In this document: positions 1 through 11,350 of the stretch, one piece after another
Position numbering within the stretch: the first letter of the stretch is position 1
How the letters are laid out: every line of letters starts with the position of its first letter
Assembly: GCA_033239005.1 (NCBI GenBank)
Contig: BSQZ01000005.1
Location: 1 to 64,000 of the forward strand
Length of the DNA stretch: 64,000 nt
From: Lamellibrachia satsuma
Taxonomy: Eukaryota > Annelida > Polychaeta > Sabellida > Siboglinidae
Direction of reading: 5' to 3'
Position numbers and translations under genes: made by a program
The notes under the pieces: generated by a model
Seen by the model: only the letters and a program-made list of their open reading frames with translations
What the model was told of the DNA's origin: nothing
Database searches by the model: none

Positions 1-345
1 TGGAAGATTTTGTGGAGACAATCCCTGAGCTAGTTTTGGAAGTGATTTGTATCTCATGTAGCCAAAATAGCATAGGTCTGTGATTTATTAGCATACACTT
101 GGTGATCCAAGTTGTGACGTTGGATAACTGAGCCAAGTAGAGTAGCGTAGAGAGTGAAACACCCTGAGGAACATTACGTGAAGTAGGGAGCGTAGCTGAG
201 AAACAATTCGCTATCTTCATTCTTTTGCATCTATCAGTTAAATATTATGAGAACCAGCTCTGTTCCAGATATGCCACACCACATTGACACACTTTTAATA
301 AGTTGTCCTGTGACCAATGGTATCAAATGCGGCAGATAGCTTCAG
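1..345 (-). pseudogene. Decayed L2/CR1-type LINE reverse transcriptase remnant (unit 1)
   Basis: Reading the minus strand in shifting frames gives recognisable RT blocks in the order expected for L2/CR1 LINEs: an FDTI-H block near 311-328 (motif A), a W-GISGT block, then VPQG-SLSTLLY (motif B). Frameshifts and stops separate the blocks, so this is a fossil. It lies at the unit boundary and is present in all units, so it was part of the locus before the unit duplicated. The matching downstream block with TLKLNASKSELVIIGG appears at 12157-12366. Confidence 0.65.
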
Positions 346-778
346 CAAGAAAATGGTCTCCTTCCATACACTTCCTGGACCCACTACCCAGTGTGTAGAT
401 CCGCTCAAGTCTGGTCAATAACAGATTTAACACCTACACATGGTTCACTGAATGGTATTAATTCAGTCAACACTTGATCATTTGCTGTGTCGCCAGAACA
501 GTCTGCATTGATTGTCCTTAAACACTTCCAGGAGAAACCATATGGCAATATCTTCATTATGTTGGACCGTCGACTGCAACGGTATTTTTTTTAATAATAC
601 AATAAGTTATAACATTTATATAAATTAAATTTAACAAAGGTAATAATAAATACATTTGTATGTGGGCGTTTTCACGTACAGGGTACACTTTTGCCAAAAT
701 GAACTTTCCCGCATAGTATTGAAATAATTAATGGTGTAATATTAATTCAGTCTAAATATATATTCCTTGCTCACTTAC

Positions 779-965
779 CATATGCTTCTGGGAAAATCTC
801 AGCTGATTGATGCACAACAACCAACTCACTTCTTCGTGGTGACGTACTACTCACGAGAGATGGAGTAAAGAGCTGACCCATTGTGTCTGCAATGATATTA
901 ACAGATGTCGTCATTTCATCATCCCAAAAGCCAATAAATGAATGGGTCAAATTTTCTACAGTTTC
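779..965 (-). CDS. Candidate internal exon in unit 1 (unknown protein)
   Basis: An open minus-strand frame reads ETVENLTHSFIGFWDDEMTT... to ...SELVVVHQSAEIFPEAYG and ends exactly at a GTAAGTGAGC donor (778-773). Candidate acceptors are AAAAG at about 966 or ATTGCAG further in. Its phase does not join directly to the exon ending at 1747, so another exon between them is needed or it belongs to another transcript. Copies end at 13070, 23541 and 36113, with nearly unchanged sequence in all four units. The family is not recognised. Confidence 0.4.
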
Positions 966-1339
966 TTTTAATGCAGGCCATGTGAATATGTTACACATTT
1001 TTGTTTACAAATATCTTGTTACACATAGGTGTAAGAAAACCTGTCTACTTAAATGCTTCCTTTTCTGTCTGAATCAACCAATGGTTCCATTCCAAAAATA
1101 TATATAATTCGACCAAACATTACATCTATATTACACATCTGTTGAATACTAGTGGAATGATAGGATGAACATTTGAAGTAGTGTGCCGACGACCATAAAA
1201 GGATCAACATTTGCAGCAGTAAAAATACCCCAAAAAGCCATCTTGGTGCCCCCTGGGGCAAGACAGCTACCCATATACCTGGGGCAGTTCGGTCTACAAC
1301 TCCTTCCCGCGTGTTTTTAATGCAAGAGCAAGAGAGCTC

Positions 1340-1735
1340 TTTACACTTCTAGTAAGCTGTAATGTCCGTGAAAGACTAACCGGGTTGCGAGTGCAAAAAT
1401 CACTTTACACTACAAGTCAGCTGTTATATCTGTATAGAGACTCACTGGTATGTGAGTGCAATAATTATATGAAACTTTGAGTCAGTTGTATGGCCTATAT
1501 AAAGACTCACTGCTATGTGAGTGGAAGAATAATTTTTCAATTCGAGTCAGCTGTAATGTCGGAATAAAGACTGACTTGGCTGTGAGTACAATAATCACTT
1601 TACACTTCAAGTAAGCTGTAATATCTGTGTAAAGACTGACTGGGCTGTGAGTACAACAATCACTTTACACTTCAAGTAAGCTGTAATGTCTGCGTAAAGA
1701 CTGACTTGGCTGTGAGTGCAATAATCAGCATGAGC
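1340..1735. repeat. 64-bp minisatellite, about six copies (unit 1)
   Basis: A degenerate block of about 64 bp (GTAAGCTGTAAT, AAAGACTGACT, GGCTGTGAGT, CACTTTACAC) recurs about every 64 bases. Copy number differs between units: contracted at 13620-13985 in unit 2, similar to unit 1 at 24100-24490 in unit 3, and about seven copies at 36670-37125 in unit 4. It probably lies in an intron of the minus-strand gene. Confidence 0.75.
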
Positions 1736-1746
1736 CAAGAACTTAC

Positions 1747-3553
1747 GCTGTCGATGTTCTCATCCTTGTGTGGTTTGTCCCAGGTGACACCGACGCCGTC
1801 CTGTCGTGACGTCTTTACTGCTGGTACGTCAATTGTTGTGTAATCGAAAGGCTCTGTGTCGTCCACTGATGTAGTCATGTTGTGTACTGACTTTTGTGAC
1901 TGAGGTTTGATGGTGGCACCTGGAATGATGACATCAAGTCTATACAGGCAATACATATCAGTCAGTGTTGTAATTTGATCATTATAATATTTTACAGAAA
2001 TTACAAAATAACTTAATTTAGAATTTTTTTTTTAACTGACAGAAAGCTGCTTGACCATTTAAAACAATCTATTTTCCAGAACAAAGAACGATGCTTTGGC
2101 AGTTCATTTAGAAGCATTTCCTTGTAATAAACGACCATTTGTCTAAAAGAATTGAGAATGGTTGTACTAGTAAGTTAATATTGAAGAATTTCCCTGACAG
2201 GCAAACAGATTTGAGAGAACGGAGAAAGGATGCACTGGCTGTTAAATGTAGTAAAATGCATATTGCCTCTCTCTCGCTGTCAGCTGTGGTTGCGACTATG
2301 ACTGCTCACCTAGTTCGCAATAAGTCCTCTCCAGATTGGTCTTTCATCGGAAACTAAGTACAACTGTTTGGCGTCTATATTTTATTTTCTGCAAGTTTCC
2401 CTTTACTATGTCTTTACTATGACTAAGTTTTTGGCGACCGCTGTTTCTAGTACCTTCTGACAGTTGTGAGTGCTGTAAAAAGCTACTAAGCAACTAAGTA
2501 CAACTGATCGGATCCACAAAAAAGGGGGTGTCCAGTTTTCCAATAAAAAAGTTATTACGTATCTTAATATATAATCTAATTTACTGAAATATATAATTCT
2601 TGTAATTCTAGATCCTGTCAAATTCTAGATCCTGACTTACCAAAGTTGTTACTGTGGATATACTGAAGGTGTGGTTCCACCCTCTCTATGGAGATAAACT
2701 TGAATGATGCCAAGGCCACTGAGCCGGGCTGTGTGCTGGTCATGCCAAGGAATCAGGTCACGTTCCACGAATGTACATGGTTGTACTCAGAGCACACTGC
2801 AAACACAGCAGTGAGCTACAGTGATTCACTTTCAATATTTCAAGGCCCTGATACTGGTAAGCCGCGTCATATCAAACTAAAGCTGATATGATCATAATCA
2901 ATGCTTCAACTTGGATTACTTGAAAAGAAAACCAAGCTTTTACTTGTATATTTTATAGAACTTTGGATGTCACAGTATATGTAAATGATGGCCCACTAAA
3001 AATCAACCCATAAATGTGACATGGTCATCATCATGAAACAAAGCTTTTCCAGGTATATTTGAATATTTTCCAAAGAAATATACTTGAGAATTGGACCTAC
3101 CAGAGACGCAATGCTTCGTTGAAAACATCACCCTGGTGATGGGATTGGTGTGTACAGAGAACGTTTTGAAGAGCTGTGGCCCTGTCCAACTGACTCTGGT
3201 TGCTGCAGAATCATTTGCGCAGCTCCCGAAATTGTCCAGTAGGCTATCTCAATACATTTCCCACTCAGGGCTGAAAACAGTCGAGCAATGGACAATACCA
3301 AAACAGCCCTGCTTCAAAGGAGCAACTTGCACATTAGCGTAACAAATATAATCAACACATCTAAATGAGACGTTAGTCATAATTGTAGTTGCTATGAATT
3401 AGTCAGAATTCATAACGTTTAGTTCTAACATTCTAGTCAAATGTAGCAAGCAGGGAGACTCACCCGTTGTGGGGGCGAGATAGACACTGAGGGCTGTAAC
3501 ACAGTCCCTACTATGGTATCTCTCCTTCATACGCAGCAGGAACTTCTGCATGT
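1747..3553 (-). CDS. Unidentified multi-exon gene, four phase-compatible exons (unit 1)
   Basis: Four minus-strand exons join with matching codon phases: 3553-3464, 3202-3101, 2718-2641 and 1919-1747. Donors are GTGAGT, GTAGGT, GTAAGT and GTAAGT; acceptors are CTACAG, CTGCAG, CTCAG and TTCCAG. The joined frame has no stop and reads MQKFLLRMKERYHS..., then TGPQLFKTFSVHTNP..., then FKFISIERVEPHLQYIHS, then SVDDTEPFDYTTIDV...VTWDKPHKDENIDS. I do not recognise the protein family and see no catalytic motif or transmembrane helix in this stretch. The first and last coding exons are not established. A large intron upstream would hold the LINE-bearing sub-repeats. Splice phases support it, but no transcript is visible, and the third exon could instead start slightly upstream. 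Confidence 0.5.
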
Positions 3554-3947
3554 CTGTAGGTAGCACGCAGAAACAACAACACTCAATCAGCTTTAGTTTT
3601 CAATGTCTGCATACACATATTCTGTGTACTATATCTAACATATCAAGAAGTTTATGTTGGTCTGTCTGTTGTGTCCTATTCCCCTTCTGCCGAACATGGA
3701 GGGTCAAATGGGGAACCGTCCATATGGGCCCCGGGGTGGGATAAATTTTAAAAGATTTTATTTTGTTTTCTATGTCATCATAAAGATAATAAATATGGCT
3801 GCCTTTTTCATCTCGATACCAGCATTACACCAACTACTGTCCTGTCAGTACACCAGCTTATATTAACTGTGTGGCCGTGATGAGAGTCCTTGTTGACCAC
3901 CACTGTCTCCGGGCCTGGGAAGCTTTGGTGGAATCTGATCTGGGTTG

Positions 3948-4867
3948 TCGGAAGAGTTTCCAGTTAACATCGGTTAGAGGCAAGGAAGTGACCCATTATT
4001 CTTTATCATGGTGGTGGCACTAATCAGCAGGAAGATCAGCATGAAGGATGTTCTCAGGAAGGGGATGTATGCAAACGATCTGGCCATGATAGCAGACAAA
4101 AAACAAGAACTACAGGAAGTGTTGGAGGAATGGAAGAGGGTGTTCAAGAAGCACGGACCGATAATGAGCCGGGAGAAGACAGAAGAGATGTGGGTTTGAC
4201 ATCAGAGAGAGGACTTGAACATTACTTTGGATGATAAGGAGTTCAACCAAGTGGATGGCTTTGTGTAACTTGGAGGAATGGTTAATGAGGATGAGCATTC
4301 AGAGGTAGAAATGCGATGCCGGATACAACAGGGAGCGAATGCTCGGGGAAAGGTAGAGGGAGTCATGTTGGACAGAAACATTTTGAAAAAGCTGAAAAGG
4401 AAAGTCCTTAGAGCATGTGTTACACAAGCATGCCTTAATCTGTATCTGGAGACAGTGGCGTTGACAGAACAACAACAGCAGCTGCAAGGTTGGTTTTGGT
4501 TTTGTCGAATAACACGAACAAAGAGGGTTGACGAAAGAAGGATGAACGACTTGAGGAAATATGTGATGCAACAAAACAGTTCAACAGGAAGATTGGTGAG
4601 AAGCAAGGTGAAATGGGCATGCCACATTGTAAGGATGGATACAGACATACTAGTAAAGAGAGTGGAAGAGAAAGGTGAAAAAACATCAAGGATGCAAGAA
4701 AAGGGGAATGAACAGCTAAGATCGAAGGACTGCGTGAGGTGGGATTTGAGAAGATCAGGGGAAGATGAAAGATGGAGAGGGGGAAGATGAAATATGGAGA
4801 GGGGGCAGCCGATAGAAAAGTATGGAAAGAAAAAACAGAAAGAGTGACTCGACAATATTTTACCTGA
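3948..4867 (+). pseudogene. LINE reverse transcriptase C-terminal remnant, copy 1
   Basis: The plus strand gives SEEF-VNIG, stop, RQGSDPLFFIMVVALISRK, then ANDLAMIAD, which is the catalytic ADD box with Asp changed to Asn. EELQ-type text, MSREKTEEMWV, stop, then GFV, stop, LGGMVNEDEHSE follow, and it ends TERVTRQYFT. This is the C-terminal part of a non-LTR endonuclease-reverse transcriptase. The internal TAG (about 3976), TGA (about 4197) and TAA (about 4266) are shared with the other copies, so the element was dead before it was multiplied. It has no endonuclease domain. Confidence 0.85.
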
Positions 4868-5675
4868 ACCTAACCCATGAACATCAGTGAAAAAAGAGGA
4901 AAAGCACCGTTAGTTTGGTAAAAAAAAGTTATGTTTAATAAATCCAATAATGTGGTCAACATTTTCATAAGCACTGTATAAATTGCTTATGAGAAAAATC
5001 ATTATTTCAATAGAATATTTGCTAAATATTTACAAAATCAATCTCTCATATGTATCTCTGTTTGAGCAATATGCATTTTACCATATCGTTGTACTCATAT
5101 AAACGACGTACTCTTCTTGACTAAAGCATGCTCATAAAAATCAAATATTCTTTGACAAGAAGGATGTACAGTGAAAGTATAAATAAAAACATTAAACAAA
5201 TCAATCTGGTTACCAAAACATAAGCCATTACTACTCAGCGCAAATACTGATTTATTAGAACAAATGTAAAAGTTAGTTTCTCAATCTAATGTGACATTCT
5301 CCCCTCCCCCACAATTCATTGTTACAGTTTTTGCAATGTCTGTTTCACTCATAATCCAATGAATTTGCAAGAGCACCATAAATGGCCTGCTTCCAAGGCG
5401 GTTATGTCTACTTATGACACCAACCTGTACCAACACACAAAGTGGGGATAGGCAAGCCCGATCCGATAGAAGTGACCCTTGATATTGTTCACTCTCGGTC
5501 CACCAAAATTGTTCCTGGCTGCCGCAGCACCTGTAAAAAGACCTAAAGTAAAGGCATGTTTATGTTTACACAGCACTGTATCCACTCATTGGGATTGTTC
5601 AACGTGCTTAACAGTTCACTCCCTGGCTGACCTGTTCATTCCAACACATTTTGTACTTATCTGGGAGTCTGACTT

Positions 5676-6696
5676 TAAATGAGTTGGTTGTATTTAGTCA
5701 GTTCTGTGTCATGGCGTGCAACACCCAGAACTGTCATGTTCCTGAGAACAAAAAGAAGAGTTGTGGTTGGATATGGGTTGTCGGAAGAGTTTAAAGTTAA
5801 CATCGGTTAGAGGCAAGGAAATGACCCTTTACTCTTTATCATGGTGGTGGCACTAATCAGCAGGAAGTTCAGCAAGAAGGATGTTCTCAGGAAGGGGATG
5901 TATGCAAACGATCTGGCCATGATAGCAGACAAAAAACAAGAACTACAGGAAGTGTTGGAGGAATGGAAGGGGGTGTTCAAGAAGGAAGGACCGATAATGA
6001 GCCGGGAGAAGACAGAAGAGATGTGGGTTTGACATCAGAGAGAGGACTTGAACATTAGTTTGGATGATAAGGAGTTCAACCAAGTGGATGGCTTTGTGTA
6101 ACTTGGAGGAATGGTTAATGAGGATGAGCATTCAGAGGTAGAAATGCGATGCCGGATACAACAGGAGCGAATGCTTGGGGAAAGGTAGAGGGAGTCATGT
6201 TGGACAGAAACATTTTGAAAAAGCTGAAAAGGAAAGTCCTGAGAGCTTGTGTTACACAAGCATGCCTTAATCTGTATCTGGTGAAAGTGGCGTTGAAAGA
6301 ACAACAACAGCAGCTGCATGGTTGGTTTTGGTTTGTCGAATAACACGAACAAAGAGGTTTGACGAAAGAAGGATGAACGACCTGAGGAAATATGTGATGC
6401 AACAAAACAGTTCAACAGGAAGATTGGTGAGAAGCAAGGTGAAATGGGCAGGCCACATGGTAAGGATGGATGCAGACATACTAGTAAAGAGAGTGGAAGA
6501 GAAAGGTGAAAAAACATCAAGGATGCAAGAAAAGGGGAACAAACAGCTAAGATCGAAGGACTGCGTGAGGTGGGATATGAGAAGATCGGGGAAGATGAAA
6601 GATGGAGAGGGGAAGATGAAAGATGGAGAGGGGGCAGCCGATAGAAAAGTATGGAAAGAAAAAACAGAAAGAGTGACTCGACAATATTTTACCTGA
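5676..6696 (+). pseudogene. LINE reverse transcriptase remnant, copy 2
   Basis: This copy includes an extra upstream RT block (W-YLVSS, SWRATPRTVMFL-TK, VVVGYGLSEEF) missing from copy 1. It carries the common TAG, TGA and TAA lesions and the ANDL catalytic change, plus a private base loss near 6171 (CAGGAGCG for CAGGGAGCG). Confidence 0.85.
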
Positions 6697-7499
6697 ACCT
6701 AACCCATGAACATCAGTGAAAAAGAGGAAAAGCACCTTTAGTTTGGTAAAAAAAGTTATGTTTAATAAATCCAATAATATGGTCAACATTTTCATAAGCA
6801 GTGTGTAAATTGCTTATGAGAAAAACATTATTTAAATAGAATATTTACTAAATATTTACAAAATCAATCTCTCATATGTATCTCTGTTTGAGCAATATGC
6901 ATTTTACCATATGGTTGTACTCATATAAACGACGTACTTTTCTTGACTACAGCATGCTCATAAAAATCAAATATCCTTTGACAAGAAGGATGTACAGTGA
7001 AAGTATAAATAAAAACATTAAACAAATCAATCTGGTTACCAAAACATAAGCCATTACTACTCAGCGCAAATACTGATTTATTAGAACAACTGTAAAAGTT
7101 AGTTTCTCAATCTAATGTGACATTCTCCCTCCCCCACAATTCATTGTTACAGTTTTTGCAATGTCTGTTTCACTCATAATCCAATGAATTTGCAAGAGCA
7201 CCATGAATGGCCGGCTTCTAAGGCGGTTATGTCTACTTATGACACCAACCTGTACCAACACACAAAGTGGGGATAGGCAAACGCGATCCGATTGAAGTGA
7301 ACCTTGATATTGTTTATTCTCGGTCCACCAAAATTGTTCCTGGCTGCCGCAGCACCTGTAAAAAGACCTAAAGTAAAGGCATTTTTATGTTTACACAGCA
7401 CTGTATCCACTACTTGGGATTGTTCAACGTGCTTAACAGTTCATTCCCTGGCTGACCTGTTTATTCCAACACCTTTTGCACTTATCTGGGAGTCTGACT

Positions 7500-8523
7500 T
7501 TGTACTGAGTTTGTTGTATTTAGTCAGTTCTGTGTCATGGCGTGCAACACCCAGAACTGTCATGTTCTTGAGAACAAAAACAAGAGTTGTGGTTGGATAT
7601 GGGTTGTCGGAAGAGTTCAAAGTTAACATCGGTTAGAGGCAAGGAAATGACAGTTTACTCTTTATCATGGTGGTGGCACTAATCAGCAGGAAGATCAGCA
7701 TGAAGGATGTTCTCAGGAAGGGGATGTATGCAAACGATCTGGCCATGATAGCAGACAAAAAACAAGAACTACAGGAAGTGTTGGAGCAATGGAAGGGTGT
7801 ATTCAAGAAGGAAGGACCGATAATGAGCCGGGAAAAGACAGAAGAGATGTGGGTTTGACAACAGATAGAGGACTTGGAACATTAGTTTGTATGATAAGGA
7901 GTTCAACCAAGTGGATGGCTTTGTGTAACTTGGAGGAATGGTTAATGAGGATGAGCATTCAGAGGTAGAAATGCGATGCCGGATACAACAGGGAGCGAAT
8001 GGTTGGGGAAAGGTAGAGGGAGTCATGTTGGACAGAAACATTTTGAAAAAGCTGAAAAGGAAAGTCCTGAGAGCTTGTGTTACACAAGCATGCCTTAATC
8101 TGTATCTGGTGACAGTGGCGTTGACAGAACAACAACAGCAGCTGCATGGTTGGTTTTGGTTTGTCGAATAACACGAACAAAGAGGTTTGACGAAAGAAGG
8201 ATGAACGACCTGAGGAAATATGTGATGCAACAAAACGGATCAACAGGAAGATTGGTGAGAAGCAAGGTGAAATGGGTAGGCCACATGGTAAGGATGGATG
8301 CAGGCATATTAGTAAAGAGAGTGGAAGAGAAAGGTGAAAAAACATCAATGATGCAAGAAAAGGGGAACGAACAGCTAAGATCGAAGGACTGCGTGCGGTG
8401 GGATATGAGAAGATCGGGAAGATGAAAGATGGAGAGAGGGAAGAAGAAAGATGGAGAGGGGCAGCCGATAGAAAAGTATGGAAAGAAAAAACAGAAAGAG
8501 TGACTCGACAATATTTTACCTGA
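7500..8523 (+). pseudogene. LINE reverse transcriptase remnant, copy 3
   Basis: The layout and shared stops match copy 2. The right-hand flank ends at the TIR segment, at 8923. Confidence 0.85.
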
Positions 8524-9004
8524 ACCTAACCCATGAACATCAGTGAAAAAAGAGGAAAAGCACCTTTAGTTTGGTAAAACAAAGTTATGTTTAATAAATC
8601 CAATAATATGTCAACATTTTTATAAGCAGTGTATAAATTGCTTATAAGAAAAAACATTATTTAAATATAATATTTGCTAAATATTTACAAAATCAATCTC
8701 TCATATGTATCTCTGTTTGAGCAATATGCATTTTACCATATGGTTGTACTTATATAAACGACGTACTTTTCTTGACTACAGCGTGCTCATAAAAAATCAA
8801 ATATCCTTTGACAAGAAGGATGTTCAGTGAAAGTATAAATAAAAACATTAAACAAATCAATCTGGTTACCAAAACATAAGCCATTACTACTCAGCGCAAA
8901 TACTGATTTATTAGAACAACTGTGAGCTCACTGTAAATCCAACACGCCGCTAACTTTGTCTATTGCCAGGGCGGCTTCGCGATAATCTCGCGCTTAGTTT
9001 GCAG

Positions 9005-9293
9005 TCAACTGTTGAAACACGTCGAAGACGAGTGGGGATTGCGTCTCTACGTCGGTGATCGCGACGACGTCGGCGCCTCGAAAATAGGAGGCTTCGACAA
9101 CGGCGACAATGTGGTCGTATGTTTGATGCGACAGTTCATCGACGACAGCGAACTCATGACGACGGCGCTCGGCAGCATCAAACCGCTGCCCAAATACATA
9201 TTTGTCTTGCTCGACGTCACCCAATCTTCATCCATTCGCCCACGTCTACAGCAACTGCTCTTACAAGACTCTGCCTCCATCCAGGTCAAGTGA
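9005..9293 (+). CDS. TIR-domain terminal exon (unit 1)
   Basis: After a TTTGCAG acceptor (9001-9004) the frame reads QLLKHVEDEWGLRLYVGDRD, then ASKI, NVVVCLMRQFIDDSE, KYIFVLLDV and RPRLQQLLLQDSASIQ, and ends VK-TGA. This is the order of TIR (Toll/IL-1 receptor) strands and boxes, with the RD of box 2 clear. TIR domains mediate homotypic signalling contacts or NAD cleavage. Here the WCxxE segment reads ELMTTA, so the NADase glutamate is not evident and an adaptor-like role is more likely. An upstream open stretch, GFAIISR from about 8970, could be the betaA strand. The rest of the gene is not visible: the exon abuts the LINE array at 8923. A poly(A) signal follows at 9522. Confidence 0.7.
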
Positions 9294-9521
9294 AGCACTG
9301 ATGCACGACTCTGACGTCTCTTTGATGCGATACCAATGCTAGTTTCGTTCCAGGACACACGTTAGATGATGTAAACATTATAGCAAACAATCAATCATCT
9401 TTGATATAGCATTCAACGCTCCCCATCAAAGACACCGCGTGCGACACAAGTGTTGACTTTGTACCAGGATACACGTGTGTAACAAACACTGATACGCAGA
9501 CACGCTTCCCTGCCGACGTTT

Positions 9522-9527
9522 AATAAA
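9522..9527 (+). terminator. Poly(A) signal AATAAA for the TIR exon (unit 1)
   Basis: AATAAA lies about 230 bases after the TIR stop codon, in a GC-moderate 3' UTR-like stretch. It is conserved at 19975 and 32590. Confidence 0.5.
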
Positions 9528-9545
9528 AGCCACATGCCGTGATAT

Positions 9546-11310
9546 GAGCTGGTATGCGCATTGAGCTATAGAGGCCTATGTTGCAACATTTGTTTTTGCG
9601 CGGTTTATTATTTTACTTTTCGTACTAGTGTTAGCAGTAAGATGCGCGCATGAGTAAGCTACAGCGTGGTGCGAACCATGGCCATATTAAATATTGCTAA
9701 ACACTTGTACATGTCTGCATTAACAAACAAACGGCATATCTCCCTCCCGCGCTGCCTCCTCTCCCTTCCTCGCTTCTTCTTCTGACCCTTCTCCTTCTCT
9801 CCCATCGAATGGGGCGTGACAACGTTCCAGATAGAACGTCAGGCTCCCAGTCGTGAAAACCCTAGCTTGAACCGTCTTGCTGCCGTTTCGAAGCTTTGGC
9901 AATTTGTTTCACCGAACGTTGCCACAGCTCATTCGTTTGTATGAATGAGTATCTGGCTATATGCAGTGGTGATTATACGTACGAATGGTCTTCGAGCAGT
10001 AACTGCAGCATGACTGAGTGCTTCCCAGAGAAGTCGAGATGGAGTTGGAATGAACAGGTGTGCTAGGGGTGAAGTGTAAAACACTTTGAACACTGAACGT
10101 ACACTAACTGATGCGTACTATTATTTTTTGGTGTAACCATGTTGAGAAAATTGCTGTAAACAGAACGATTACGTATCCTCAATAGAACAACACGCATGTG
10201 TCGATACAATTAGGATACCAGAATAATTGCGACATAGAAATTGCGCTTCTAAGTGAGGATTACAAAATCATTCAGGGCGTTGACAGGTGTCAAGGCGTGG
10301 TGCTGCAATAGATTATGTTATGCAAACAGGACAACGCCGTCCGAGCGCATGGACAATGCGTGTCGTAGTTCGTTGATTACTTCCGCCAGCACAGACAACA
10401 GACCACAATGGTTCATTCCTGTTTACCAGCCAGCATGCGGGGAGTTCTTGCATTTAGCGTGTCTTATATAGCAATCCATGCGAAGTTGGTGATTCTTCTT
10501 CCAAAAATTGGTATACGGTGTACGGCCTACCATGACCGAAGAATGATCAATTGGAGAAATATGGAGGAGTGTGCAAGATAGCATTTCGTGAGCTACATCC
10601 GTGTTGGAGTGCATGTTATCTGCTTCAACATACGTTGTATATCAATAGCACACGCTGCGTGCTTCCTGTGGTGTTCTCTGTAAAAGCTGATCTCATCTAG
10701 ATAGGTAGAAATGCATTGCGTTGACAGCCAGTCGGACGAAATTGGTGAAGAAAGAGATGATTCGAGACAGCTACTAACAAAAGGAGCATTATAAACAGGG
10801 ACTTTGTGACCTACCAGAATGCGGAAGGTTTGTGTATAAACATTGTTTGGCTTTGTAGATAAATAATATCTATACTACGGAGTACACATATTTGATATGG
10901 TTTTAATTCTGATACATATTTTATTCATTCTACAAACGATTGAACATTTCATATGGAGTTTTGATTAATGTATTGGGACAGATTACTTATTAGTGACAAC
11001 TATGTTTTTCTGCTTCTGATGCAACTCATGACTGTGTATTAGTCGCACGAAAATTTGGCTAGACTGTTGCTGGCAAGGAGACGAGACACTTTCTATGCGT
11101 TTTGGCTTATTGTTGGCTAACGTAACAGTTAACAAAGTAACGGCGGTGGGAATTGCTAGATGCATAGATAATAAACAGACATACCAGTTATCACAACTGT
11201 TCGATGATACTATTGCCAATATAATAAACCTTTTCCACTTGGAGTGTGTTGTATTCCTAAGACAGGGTTTTGTAGGGTTGTTGATATCAATTACACGGCC
11301 AACGTTCTAG
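9546..11310. other. Array segment without recognised genes (unit 1)
   Basis: This stretch and its copies (20000-21765, 32615-34345) hold only short frames without convincing splice-bounded exons on either strand. Unit 3 carries a small fold-back rearrangement at 32774-32806. I see no RNA gene in it. It may be the first intron or upstream region of the minus-strand gene. Confidence 0.4.
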
Positions 11311-11315
11311 TAGAC

Positions 11316-11350
11316 GCCATCTTAGAGTGATCACTTCCGGCGCATGCGCA
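11316..11350 (-). promoter_or_regulatory. YY1-ETS-NRF1 promoter-like cluster (unit 1)
   Basis: Within 35 bases lie GCCATCTT (YY1 motif reversed), CACTTCCGG (ETS/GABP) and GCGCATGCGCA (a perfect NRF1 palindrome). This set is typical of animal housekeeping-type promoters. On the minus strand the YY1 site reads AAGATGGCG, with an ATG in the usual position just downstream of a start site, followed by the short frame MASTRTLAV. Transcription to the left would enter the region holding the minus-strand exons. No TATA box is seen. Confidence 0.55.

Larger units (their letters stand above)
3945..8923. repeat. Nested tandem array of 1.83-kb sub-repeat, three copies (unit 1)
   Basis: The ATG-GTGGTGGCA landmark of the LINE fragment recurs at 4008, 5841 and 7667, giving spacings of 1833 and 1826. 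The first copy is cut at its left end at about 3945, inside the RT segment. The last copy is cut at 8923, where GAACAACTGT continues into the TIR segment. Each full repeat holds an RT remnant, an AT-rich stretch of about 700 bp, and a short segment also found in diverged form at 51160-51345. Confidence 0.92.

Noticed and set aside
478..573. Possible last exon of the minus-strand gene (STVQHNEDIAIWFLLEVFKDN)
   Set aside because: There is a good TTGCAG acceptor, but the phase from the exon ending at 779 gives VDGPT-stop in place of this frame. It could still be a terminal exon in the other phase, so it is not called.
1049..1261. Signal-peptide-like frame with FLLLQMLILLWSSAHCFKCSS, resembling a Ly6-type start
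   Set aside because: The Cys is Tyr in unit 1, the start region is shifted by homopolymer changes in unit 2, and no donor or further Cys pattern follows.
2312..2355. Possible 44-base exon (FPMKDQSGEDLLRT) with a GTGAGC donor
   Set aside because: Its phase leads to an early stop when joined to the exon ending at 1747, while skipping it gives a continuous frame.
4202..4855. Long minus-strand frames rich in Ser, Phe, Leu and Cys over each LINE copy (also at 6035, 7769, 16476, 18309 and others)
   Set aside because: They are the reverse complement of Lys/Glu/Arg-rich LINE sequence, which avoids stops on the other strand. The plus strand carries the RT motifs.
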